Shown here: piece after piece, positions 1 through 5,770 of the stretch
Layout: each line of letters begins with the position of its first letter
Numbering within the stretch: the first letter of the stretch is position 1
Origin: Desulfobacterales bacterium
GTDB taxonomy: Bacteria; Desulfobacterota; Desulfobacteria; Desulfobacterales; JAUWMJ01
Length of the DNA: 7,207 nt
NCBI GenBank assembly: GCA_030613225.1
Contig: JAUWMJ010000156.1
Span: 1 to 7,207, forward strand
Reading direction: 5' to 3'
Position numbers and translations under genes: made by a program
Notes under the pieces: generated by a model
What the model was told of the DNA's origin: nothing
Databases searched by the model: none
Seen by the model: the letters and a program-made list of their open reading frames with translations, nothing else

Positions 1-343
1 TGTTATGAACGACAGCAATGTTGACGCCATCCTTCTTCTCATCATGTTTGCATCTGCCAATGCGATTTTACTTCGAAAGCTGTCCGAGTTTCTTACAGAA
101 TTTAAACAGAGTAAACCGATCATCAGTTGTATCCTTGCCCCGCCTGGTGTATGGGATGACGACATCCGCCACCTTGAAGAATCCGGCGTCCTTGTCAACT
201 ACCCCACACCGGAACAGGCCGCCAGGGCTATGGCAGCCCTGTGGGAATATAAGAAAATAAGTAACCGTTCACGGGTTCAAAGGTTCAGGGTTCAGAGGTT
301 GTCGGTTCTCAGCACAAATAGGAATCCCAGCGGGAATTCGTAA
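1..343 (+). CDS. NDP-forming acyl-CoA synthetase, alpha (CoA-ligase) subunit, C-terminal end only
   Basis: This is the 3' end of a gene that begins left of the window; the first full codon is at position 2 and the ATG at 5 is probably internal. The visible part has the end of a succinyl-CoA-synthetase-like CoA-ligase domain: a strand-like NVDAILLLI segment, a helix, then ILAPPGVWDDDIRHLEESGV and a closing YPTPEQAARAMAALWEYKK. That pattern is typical of alpha subunits of acetate/acyl-CoA ligase (ADP-forming), which interconvert acyl-CoA, phosphate and NDP with acid, CoA and NTP in the cytoplasm. The phosphohistidine and CoA-binding parts are outside the window. After about residue 84 (counted from position 5) family resemblance stops. 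The last ~27 residues (arginine- and valine-rich, with RVQRF and RVQRL) are encoded almost entirely by the repeat starting at 266. The beta-subunit gene follows on the same strand after 150 bp. Identity is fairly sure; the gene may equally be called an acetyl-CoA synthetase subunit. Confidence 0.8.
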   Translation, partial: VMNDSNVDAILLLIMFASANAILLRKLSEFLTEFKQSKPIISCILAPPGVWDDDIRHLEESGVLVNYPTPEQAARAMAALWEYKKISNRSRVQRFRVQRLSVLSTNRNPSGNS

Positions 344-440
344 TCTCTTACTGAAGAAGGCATGAGAATAGAACGATTTGAGAATATTATGGTCGACAAA
401 AAAAGCAACCCCGAACCTCTGAACTCTGAACCTGTGAACG
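266..440. repeat. Inverted-repeat (MITE-like) element with GGTTCA-rich arms
   Basis: The left arm (266-301) and right arm (406-440) are imperfect inverted copies of each other. Read outward-in, both begin CGTTCAC, continue as GGTTCA units spaced 7 to 8 bases apart, and end in GGTTG; I count about three quarters identity. The central ~104 bp encodes nothing I recognise and contains a small hairpin around 319-337 (AATCCC/GGGAATT). The left arm overlaps the 3' end of the alpha-subunit gene. The right arm ends about 54 bp before the beta-subunit start. No transposase is present, so if mobile it would be non-autonomous. Similar GGTTCAG repeats are, to my recollection, dispersed in Desulfobacterales genomes. 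No target-site duplication was evident by eye. Confidence 0.7.
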
Positions 441-479
441 CTTATAAAAATAAAAGCAAGAAATAGCTTTTGACCCACA

Positions 480-485
480 TAAGGA
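480..485 (+). promoter_or_regulatory. Ribosome binding site that fixes the beta-subunit start
   Basis: The sequence TAAGGA lies 8 nt before the ATG at 494, a normal Shine-Dalgarno distance. The upstream in-frame TTG at 470 has no comparable purine-rich site in front of it, so the ATG at 494 is preferred. Confidence 0.6.
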
Positions 486-493
486 AAATAAAG

Positions 494-1165
494 ATGAAAA
501 TAATCGACGAGGCTATAGAAAAGGGACAAACCGCACTCTCTGAATTTGAATCTAAACAGCTTCTGGCTTCATACCGAATTCCTGTGACCCGTGAGGCACT
601 GGTGGAAAACGAAGAAAACCTTATTAAAATCGCCTGTGATATCGGTTATCCGGTTGTAATAAAGGCATGTTCATCAGACATCGCCCACAAGACTGAAAAG
701 GGCCTGATCCGTGTGGACATCCGAAATGATGATGAGGCAAAAGTCGCTTTTAATGAAATTATTGCCGACATGAATGGAAATGAAAAGACGGTTCTGGTTC
801 AGGAGATGATTAGAGGAAAGCGAGAACTGGTTGCAGGATTAACCCGCGACGCCCAGTTTGGTCCCTGCGTAATGTTTGGACTTGGAGGAATATTCACAGA
901 AATATTAAAGGACATCTCTTTTCGCGTAGCCCCTATTGAAAAACGAGATGCGCTGGAAATTATGCAGGAAATCAAAGGACGCAAAATACTCGATCCCATC
1001 CGTGGAATGGATGCCGCCGATCTGAATATACTTGCTGATATCCTGGTTGCACTTGGTAGAATCGGTTTGGAAAATGAAAATATTAAAGAAATTGATATCA
1101 ATCCTTTAATTCTCTCAGACGGCAAACCCGTGGCAGTAGATGCGCTGGTTGTTTTAAGAGTATAA
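494..1165 (+). CDS. NDP-forming acyl-CoA synthetase, beta (ATP-grasp) subunit
   Basis: This 223-residue protein is the ATP-grasp half of an ADP-forming acetate/acyl-CoA ligase and works with the alpha subunit encoded just upstream. Its length matches stand-alone beta subunits. A short N-terminal helix with the family pattern LSEFESKQLLASYRIPV (residues 15-31) precedes the ATP-grasp core. YPVVIKACSSDIAHKTEKG (52-70) carries the nucleotide-binding lysine K57. H65 is a candidate for the second phosphorylated histidine described for archaeal ADP-forming acetyl-CoA synthetase; that mapping is inferred. VQEMIRGKREL (102-112), MFGLGGIFTEILKD (127-140) and EIDINPLIL (199-207, metal-binding D/N) follow. 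The enzyme transfers phosphate between a phosphohistidine and NDP, allowing ATP recovery from acyl-CoA or cheap acid activation. The start is the ATG at 494. No frameshift is seen. Substrate and nucleotide preference cannot be told. Confidence 0.9.
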   Translation: MKIIDEAIEKGQTALSEFESKQLLASYRIPVTREALVENEENLIKIACDIGYPVVIKACSSDIAHKTEKGLIRVDIRNDDEAKVAFNEIIADMNGNEKTVLVQEMIRGKRELVAGLTRDAQFGPCVMFGLGGIFTEILKDISFRVAPIEKRDALEIMQEIKGRKILDPIRGMDAADLNILADILVALGRIGLENENIKEIDINPLILSDGKPVAVDALVVLRV

Positions 1166-1188
1166 ATGCCGTTTCATCAGGCAACAGA

Positions 1189-1254
1189 TTTACCACGGAG
1201 TTGCACGGAGATTCACTGTATTTTATTTCTTATTGTCTGTGAAATATCAGTGAA
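1189..1254. repeat. Degenerate CACGGAG-type dispersed repeat remnant
   Basis: Two CACGGAG copies 10 bp apart (1194-1200 and 1204-1210) are followed by TTCACTG (1212-1218), which is inverted as CAGTGAA at 1248-1254, with GTCTGTGAAA between. This resembles decayed copies of the CACGGAG/CTCTGTG palindromic repeats found between genes in many environmental bacteria. The family assignment is from memory. It lies in the intergenic space between two convergent genes and encodes nothing. Confidence 0.4.
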
Positions 1255-1264
1255 AATCCGCCTG

Positions 1265-1298
1265 CCCAGTGGAATCCAGCAGGGCCATTCCACCGGGG
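1265..1298. terminator. Hairpin between convergent genes, possible bidirectional terminator or repeat
   Basis: GTGGAAT (1269-1275) pairs perfectly with ATTCCAC (1287-1293) around an 11-nt loop. Outer CCC (1265-1267) and GGG (1295-1297 or 1296-1298) can extend the stem across a bulge. It sits 100 bp after the beta-subunit stop and 40 bp after the ligase stop on the other strand, where a shared terminator would be expected. Neither side has a clean T-run; only weak AATTTTGA and GATTTTCAC tracts are present. It may therefore be a palindromic repeat rather than a true intrinsic terminator. Confidence 0.4.
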
Positions 1299-1337
1299 TG
1301 GTGAAAAGTAAAAAGGTAATTTTGATAGGAACGACCT

Positions 1338-2864
1338 CTACTGCTGGTCTCCACCGTACAATTCTTTAACTTTAGCCCTGTCCGGTGAGCCGTCTTTTTG
1401 GAATGGAATTTGATCTATGTATTCTACATACTGCGGTTTCTTGAAACGGGCGATACGTTCACCGACAAAATCTATAAGCTGTTTGGAATCAAGATTCTCG
1501 CCTTTTTTTAGCTGGCAGACAGCCTTGATTCCCTCTTTCCACGTGGGATCGGGAACGCCAAAAACAACCGTCTTCTCAATAGCCGGATGCTCAAGGATTA
1601 TCTTTTCGCCTTCAGCCGGATAAACATTTTCGCCACCAGGTTTTATAAGCTCCTTTTCCGCCTTTCGCCCGGTGTAAAAAAGGAAACCGTCTTCATCAAA
1701 ACGGCCAAGATCTCCTGTGTGGTGCCACCCGTCACGGAAAGTGTGTGTGTTATCTTCAGGAAGATTCCAATACCCCTTAAAAATCATGGGCCCCTTCATT
1801 GTAATTTCACCCACCTGGCCTGCAGGAACAGGCTTACCATAATCATCAACCAGTCTCACATCAGCAAGTGAAATTGTCTTTCCTGCCGAGCCCGGTCTGT
1901 CATCGTAACGTCCTAAAGTTGCAAGACATGATGTCTCGGTTTGCCCGTACATGCAATAGAAAGTACCACCTGTCATTTTTTGATATTTCTCTATATCTTC
2001 CGGTGTACCGAGTCCGATTACAGACTTTAGCGTATGGATATCTCTTTTTGTTTCTTCGGATGCTTTCAGAATGGATGATAGAATCGGTGGAAAATCAAAC
2101 AAAAGAGTAACTCTCTCTTTTTCAATTAGTTCAACAGCCTTTTGGGCATCAAATTTGCTCATGTTGATATTTAATGCACCTGCATGAAAGCTGTTAGTAG
2201 CCATGAAAAACCCGCCAACATGAAAAAGGGGCAAGAGGTTTAGATGAACGTCTTTAGTCGAAAGGTTAAAACAGTAATTAAGGTGCATATTTGCGCATAA
2301 GACATTACCATGGCTTAGCAATGCTCCCCTGGGCCTTCCTGCAACTGCCGCAGTATGGATAATTACAAAACCATCATCACTCGATACATCAGCAGGCTCA
2401 ACATCACCGTTGTTTTCAAATAAGGTTGCAATATCAAGAAATTTGCCGCCTTTAATTTTAAGGTTATAAAAGTCTTTTACAAAAGCAAGCTTTCCTTTAG
2501 ACCCTTCGGTTAGCTCCTGGTATTCCTCGTCAACAAAAAGCACTTTGGGCTCGCAATCACTTAGGTTAAAAATGACCTCGTTTGGAGAAAGCCTCCAGTT
2601 AATGGGCAGCATGATAGCCCCCAATGCAGCAGCAGCACTGTATAAAAGAAAATATTCAAGGCTGTTTTTCCCGAGAACACCTATACGATCGCCCTTTTTT
2701 ATGCCCGAATTTTGAAGACCGCAGGCAAAACGATCGACCGTTTCTTTGAACTGGCCAAATGTTAAAGCCCTGCCGTCATCAACCTCAAACCAGGCAGGTC
2801 TGTTTTCAAAACAGACTGCATTTCGATTTATCAGATCATAAAAGGTAAAATCGTATAGTCCCAT
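1338..2864 (-). CDS. AMP-forming acyl-CoA ligase of the ANL superfamily, with divergent core motifs
   Basis: This 508-residue cytoplasmic protein has the layout of class I adenylate-forming enzymes, which activate carboxylic acids as acyl-AMP and then acyl-CoA. Visible landmarks are NLLPLFHVGG (209-218), the acyl/adenylate-site YGQTE (306-310), TGDLGRFDEDG (383-393), the hinge region at R400-K401, and PGGENVYPAE (409-418). The normally invariant phosphate loop TSGTTGxPKG is TAAVAGRPRG (171-180). In the C-terminal motif the usual G-K reads DGSPDR (491-496), which puts S493 where the adenylation lysine normally sits. I believe related sequences in this bacterial group share such changes, so it may be a subfamily trait rather than decay; the frame is intact throughout. 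The start has GAGGT at 2874-2878, 9 nt upstream. It is last in the transporter operon and probably traps the imported acid. The substrate (aromatic, alicyclic or fatty acid) is unknown. Confidence 0.88.
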   Translation of the reverse strand: MGLYDFTFYDLINRNAVCFENRPAWFEVDDGRALTFGQFKETVDRFACGLQNSGIKKGDRIGVLGKNSLEYFLLYSAAAALGAIMLPINWRLSPNEVIFNLSDCEPKVLFVDEEYQELTEGSKGKLAFVKDFYNLKIKGGKFLDIATLFENNGDVEPADVSSDDGFVIIHTAAVAGRPRGALLSHGNVLCANMHLNYCFNLSTKDVHLNLLPLFHVGGFFMATNSFHAGALNINMSKFDAQKAVELIEKERVTLLFDFPPILSSILKASEETKRDIHTLKSVIGLGTPEDIEKYQKMTGGTFYCMYGQTETSCLATLGRYDDRPGSAGKTISLADVRLVDDYGKPVPAGQVGEITMKGPMIFKGYWNLPEDNTHTFRDGWHHTGDLGRFDEDGFLFYTGRKAEKELIKPGGENVYPAEGEKIILEHPAIEKTVVFGVPDPTWKEGIKAVCQLKKGENLDSKQLIDFVGERIARFKKPQYVEYIDQIPFQKDGSPDRAKVKELYGGDQQ

Positions 2865-2884
2865 GGAAATATAACCTCAATCAA

Positions 2885-2934
2885 CCCTCACCCTGCCCCT
2901 CTCCTTCAAGGAAGAGAGGGACGGGTGGGAGTGA
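2885..2934. repeat. CCCTCACCC-type imperfect palindrome (REP-like)
   Basis: A ~50-bp imperfect palindrome. The left arm CTCACCC..CCCCTCTC..CTT mirrors the right arm AAG..GAGAGGG..GGGTGGGAG, with a small TG/GT mismatch, a one-base difference and a three-base bulge near the tip. It resembles the widely dispersed CCCTCACCC...GGGTGAGGG repeats of many bacterial genomes. It lies between the lipoprotein stop and the ligase Shine-Dalgarno site (7 nt away from the latter), so in the transcript it forms a strong stem-loop. That could attenuate or stabilise mRNA. No T-run follows it. Confidence 0.7.
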
Positions 2935-2976
2935 ACATAAAACATCTAAGTAAACGATAGTTCTGTTATGGTTTTA

Positions 2977-3573
2977 TTAAGGAAATGTGGCGTTAAATTG
3001 AGACACCTTGACAATACCATCAGCCTTAAAAACAGCCGCGCCGCCTTTAACGTGGATAGGTATTTCATAGTTTGGGATTCCAAGCCACCATCTTTCAAGA
3101 GCAGCCCAGGCGTTTGTTTTCTTTTCTTTTAACTTAAACCCGCCGGTGACAAGCAGACTCAGCAGTGACTGTCTTACATCAAAGTGGGCCGGCACCATAA
3201 TTTGGTTCGTTTTTCCTGGGGGTATCCACTGGGCTGCCGAGGAATTTACCGTATTAAGATCGAAATCTTCAAAGGCTATCGAGAATTTAATATCCTCCAG
3301 AAGTACCGGATAGGAATTAGGATTTTCAATGTTAAAGGTGAATGCGAGCTCAAGTGGTGCTCCTACATTGTCCGGTTTTCCTTTAGTGGTTTTAACTTTG
3401 TTTGAAAAATACCAGTATCCAAAAGCATGGGCTACTTCCATAGAATCTAAAGTAACCACAGGCGCCTTAAAATTGCTCTCAGTCGGCTTTGCAATCAGAC
3501 CCGCACATCCGGTCATAAAGGCAACTATAATGAAAAGACTAAAACATGTTAACAAAATCGGTTTTTTATGCAT
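2977..3573 (-). CDS. LEA2-like (WHy-type) lipoprotein
   Basis: A 198-residue predicted lipoprotein. The N-terminus has a short basic start (MHKK), a hydrophobic stretch to about residue 20 and a lipobox-like MTGC, giving lipidated C23. Residue +2 is alanine, not aspartate, which in Gram-negatives favours outer-membrane sorting. The mature part looks like a single LEA type 2/WHy beta-sandwich domain: LELAFTFNIENPNSYPVLLE (74-93) is the typical N-P-N core, followed by a strand pair near 94-105 and a PPGKTNQIMVP segment (118-128). The fold is related to plant LEA14 and NDR1/HIN1-like proteins; bacterial members have no settled role. A strong GGGAGGA site precedes the ATG. The gene begins 27 bp after the livF-type gene and so is probably co-transcribed with the transporter. 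A role in the periplasm or outer membrane linked to uptake is inference only. Confidence 0.75.
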   Translation of the reverse strand: MHKKPILLTCFSLFIIVAFMTGCAGLIAKPTESNFKAPVVTLDSMEVAHAFGYWYFSNKVKTTKGKPDNVGAPLELAFTFNIENPNSYPVLLEDIKFSIAFEDFDLNTVNSSAAQWIPPGKTNQIMVPAHFDVRQSLLSLLVTGGFKLKEKKTNAWAALERWWLGIPNYEIPIHVKGGAAVFKADGIVKVSQFNATFP

Positions 3574-3600
3574 TTTTTCCTCCCTTACTAATTTTAAGGG

Positions 3601-4413
3601 TTAGGTAAGCCATCTTTTTCTCCGCTTGTAGTGCTTAACATCGCGGAAACTTTTCCTCCCCCCAAAGTCGGTCATACCCAGATAAAAATCCTTGATATCC
3701 GGGTTATCTTTAAGCTTTTCAGAAGTGTCATCCATAACAATACGTCCATTCTCCATTACATAAGCATGAGGAGCAATATTTAAGGCCAGCTTGGCATTCT
3801 GCTCCACCAGGAGAATCGAAATCTTTTCTTCCTTATTGAGCTGAGTAATAATATTAAAGATTTCATGGATAAGAAGCGGGGCCAAACCCATGGAAGGCTC
3901 ATCTAAAAGAACCAGTTTAGGACTTGTCATCAAAGCACGACCGACAACCGTCATCTGCTGCTCACCACCACTGATGAAGCCGGCAACTTCATTGCGCTTT
4001 TCCTTTAACCTGGGAAAATAGTTATAAACCATTTCCAGACCGTCCTTTATGGACCTCCCATACTTTCTCATATGGGCACCTACTTTTAGATTCTCCTCCA
4101 CAGTAAGATGCTCAAACACCCTCCGTCCCTCAATTACCTGGACAATGCCCTTTTTTGCTATCTTTTCAGCGCCTAATTTATCAATGCGCTCACCCATGAA
4201 TTCAATCGACCCGTCGGTGACCTCGCCGTCTTCATGCTTAAGCAGGCCGGATATCGCCTTTAAAGTCGTACTCTTTCCGGCTCCGTTTGCACCCAAAAGC
4301 GCCACAACGCCGCCTTCAGGAACTTCGATGGAAACACCTTTAATTACCAGGATGACCTCATGGTACTTAACTTCAATATTATTGATCTTTAAGATCATAT
4401 TATCGTTTGACAA
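3601..4413 (-). CDS. livF: Branched-chain-amino-acid-type ABC transporter ATPase (LivF family)
   Basis: A 270-residue ATPase that powers the LivH/LivM permease at the inner-membrane cytoplasmic face. It shows Walker A GANGAGKST (41-49), Q-loop Q92 in VQVIEGRRVF, signature ISGGEQQ (147-153, isoleucine replacing the common leucine), Walker B LVLLDEP (167-173), and LLVEQNA (201-207) in place of a histidine H-loop, as is usual for LivF. The C-terminus runs ~30 residues past the typical LivF end with a very basic tail, KSFRDVKHYKRRKRWLT (254-270). I recall this tail from LivF homologues clustered with acyl-CoA ligases, supporting a carboxylate rather than amino-acid transporter. The start is a TTG at 4413, chosen because AAGGAGGT lies 9 nt upstream; the ATG five codons in (4398) is too far from that site. 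It lies 33 bp after the binding-protein gene. The gene symbol reflects family, not proven substrate. Confidence 0.92.
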   Translation of the reverse strand: MSNDNMILKINNIEVKYHEVILVIKGVSIEVPEGGVVALLGANGAGKSTTLKAISGLLKHEDGEVTDGSIEFMGERIDKLGAEKIAKKGIVQVIEGRRVFEHLTVEENLKVGAHMRKYGRSIKDGLEMVYNYFPRLKEKRNEVAGFISGGEQQMTVVGRALMTSPKLVLLDEPSMGLAPLLIHEIFNIITQLNKEEKISILLVEQNAKLALNIAPHAYVMENGRIVMDDTSEKLKDNPDIKDFYLGMTDFGGRKSFRDVKHYKRRKRWLT

Positions 4414-4422
4414 AGCCTTAAG

Positions 4423-4430
4423 ACCTCCTT
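4423..4430 (-). promoter_or_regulatory. Strong Shine-Dalgarno site that selects the TTG start of livF
   Basis: AAGGAGGT on the minus strand ends 9 nt before the TTG at 4413-4411 and 24 nt before the next in-frame ATG at 4398. The spacing favours the TTG. Confidence 0.75.
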
Positions 4431-4446
4431 TTGGAGTTTGTTATAC

Positions 4447-5694
4447 CTACCATCCGATCCATTCGTTGGCCCATTTTTGCGGCCAGCGCCCTTTAAGATC
4501 AACTTTCTCGACAATTTTGAACTTGCCGCCTACAATTTCATAAATCGGAACCTTGCCGGCAACCCGGTGGTCCGTTGCCGTAAAGGTAACGGGCGGCGCA
4601 CCAAGGCCGATGTTAAAGTCTTTCATGGTTTCAAAACCCTTTTTCAGGATTCCTTCGCCACTTAAGTCACCGGCTTTGTCAGCCCGTTTTAAAGCTTCCC
4701 ACAGAATCATCACATCACCCCAGGCCTGAATCGTCCGGATGAGTCGTTTCTCAGCCGGCACACCGGGATTATATCTTTTGGCATATTCAACCACTTTGTC
4801 CATCAGGGGGACATCTTCACCGAAAAATGCGCACACAGCAGCACCCATCACACCTTCACCGGCTTTGCCGGCCAGTCTGGGAAGGTTCTCGTCAAACCCC
4901 CAGTTATTCACTATGTGAGCTGCACCCAACCCCAGAGCGTAGGCATCTCTAACGGTTGCCGCCACAGACATAGTGGTGTTTCCGTGCCACACCACATCCG
5001 GCTTGAAATCCTTCATGGCAAGCACCTGGCTTTTGGTGTCGATGGCAAAAAGGGAAACATCCTGGTCAGAACCGATGTCAAAACCTAAAATCGTAGCCTG
5101 GTCCTTGATCGCTTTTATAGGCGCACTGCAGTAAGGAGATGCAAACATATAGGAACACTGCAAACGCGGTTTCCGTTTGCCATAGTCCTTGTTTTTAGGC
5201 CATTTCTTGTCAAACCAGGCCGTAATGGCAGCTCGGGCATTGGTTGAGTAATCGGTTGCAAAGAAAAGGTTGTAGGGTGTCTTTTTGGGATCTGTCAGAT
5301 GCCCGGAGTAAGAAGCCGATACGTACGGCATCTTTTCCTTGGTCACTGTGGGCGAGAGTGCTTCCGTATCTCCGGTGCCCCACCCCAGAACAGCTATGCA
5401 CTTAAGTCTTTTAAAAAGCTTGTATTTTGTTAGAGCTTCAGGAATACGATAACCATAGTCAAACTGATAAAGCTTGATTTTTTTACCGTTAATACCACCA
5501 TTATCATTAACGTAATGGATAGCTTCAGCTATGCCCAGAGCATAGTCCTTGCCAACATCAGAGGTTGCTCCGGTCATGTCGTTTAGAGCACCAATCTTAA
5601 TGGTTGCGGCTCCTGCCATGGAAGAAAATCCCATGATAAGAATCACCGCAAATATAAATGTAAAACATTTTGACCATAGACTTCTAGTAAACAT
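4447..5694 (-). CDS. Periplasmic substrate-binding protein of a Liv-type ABC transporter
   Basis: A 415-residue type I periplasmic binding protein (Peripla_BP_6/LivJ-like) that captures ligand and delivers it to the LivH/LivM permease. Residues 1-29 form a Sec signal peptide: MFTRSLWSK, a hydrophobic core FTFIFAVILIMGF, and AGA|A cleavage expected after A29. The mature start TIKIGALNDMTGATSDVGKD (31-50) and the VNDNGGINGKKIKL segment (62-75) are classic for the family. So are LGWGTGDTEALSP (103-115), PYVSASYSG (123-131) and KDFKPDVVWHG (228-238). C-terminal features are VTFTATDHRVAGKVPIYEI (369-387) and a tryptophan-rich end (RWPQKWANEWIGW). The ligand is not predictable; the neighbouring acyl-CoA ligase points to an organic acid. 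The start is ATG with GGGGGAGA a few bases upstream. It follows livM by 76 bp, a gap that holds an orphan Shine-Dalgarno-like sequence. Confidence 0.92.
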   Translation of the reverse strand: MFTRSLWSKCFTFIFAVILIMGFSSMAGAATIKIGALNDMTGATSDVGKDYALGIAEAIHYVNDNGGINGKKIKLYQFDYGYRIPEALTKYKLFKRLKCIAVLGWGTGDTEALSPTVTKEKMPYVSASYSGHLTDPKKTPYNLFFATDYSTNARAAITAWFDKKWPKNKDYGKRKPRLQCSYMFASPYCSAPIKAIKDQATILGFDIGSDQDVSLFAIDTKSQVLAMKDFKPDVVWHGNTTMSVAATVRDAYALGLGAAHIVNNWGFDENLPRLAGKAGEGVMGAAVCAFFGEDVPLMDKVVEYAKRYNPGVPAEKRLIRTIQAWGDVMILWEALKRADKAGDLSGEGILKKGFETMKDFNIGLGAPPVTFTATDHRVAGKVPIYEIVGGKFKIVEKVDLKGRWPQKWANEWIGW

Positions 5695-5756
5695 AATTTC
5701 TCCCCCTTTTTTAAGAGAGTGTTTTTGCCAAATGGTTTTTACCAGACTTAAAAAAT

Positions 5757-5769
5757 ATCACCTCCTTTA
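5757..5769 (-). other. Orphan extended Shine-Dalgarno (anti-16S-tail match)
   Basis: The minus strand reads TAAAGGAGGTGAT just after the livM stop, complementary to the conserved 3' tail of 16S rRNA (ATCACCTCCTTTA). No ATG, GTG or TTG lies at normal spacing downstream; the next real start (substrate-binding protein, 5694) is about 62 nt away and has its own site. It may be a relic of a lost start, a ribosome standby site or chance. Confidence 0.55.
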
Positions 5770-5770
5770 A

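Noticed and set aside
266..301. Short-period repeats considered as a CRISPR array
   Set aside because: Units are 7 to 8 bp with no spacers of 25-40 bp and no cas genes nearby.
362..466. 34-codon ORF (ATG 362 to TAG 464-466) inside the repeat element
   Set aside because: It has no convincing ribosome site and half of it is the right repeat arm read as NPEPLNSEP; likely noncoding.
470..493. Upstream TTG start (470) for the beta subunit adding eight residues
   Set aside because: The ATG at 494 has an AAGGA site 8 nt upstream and begins the recognisable family sequence; the added residues resemble translated leader.
269..529. Minus-strand 86-codon ORF across the repeat element
   Set aside because: It is composed of repeat sequence on both ends (RFRVQRFG, NPEPLNP) and overlaps the beta start; no homology recognised.
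1166..1369. Plus-strand 67-codon ORF after the beta subunit
   Set aside because: It spans degenerate repeat and hairpin sequence and runs into the convergent ligase gene; no domain pattern or good ribosome site.
2340..2360. Ligase considered a pseudogene because of its altered phosphate loop
   Set aside because: The full-length frame, intact other motifs, normal ribosome site and operon position argue for a functional divergent enzyme.
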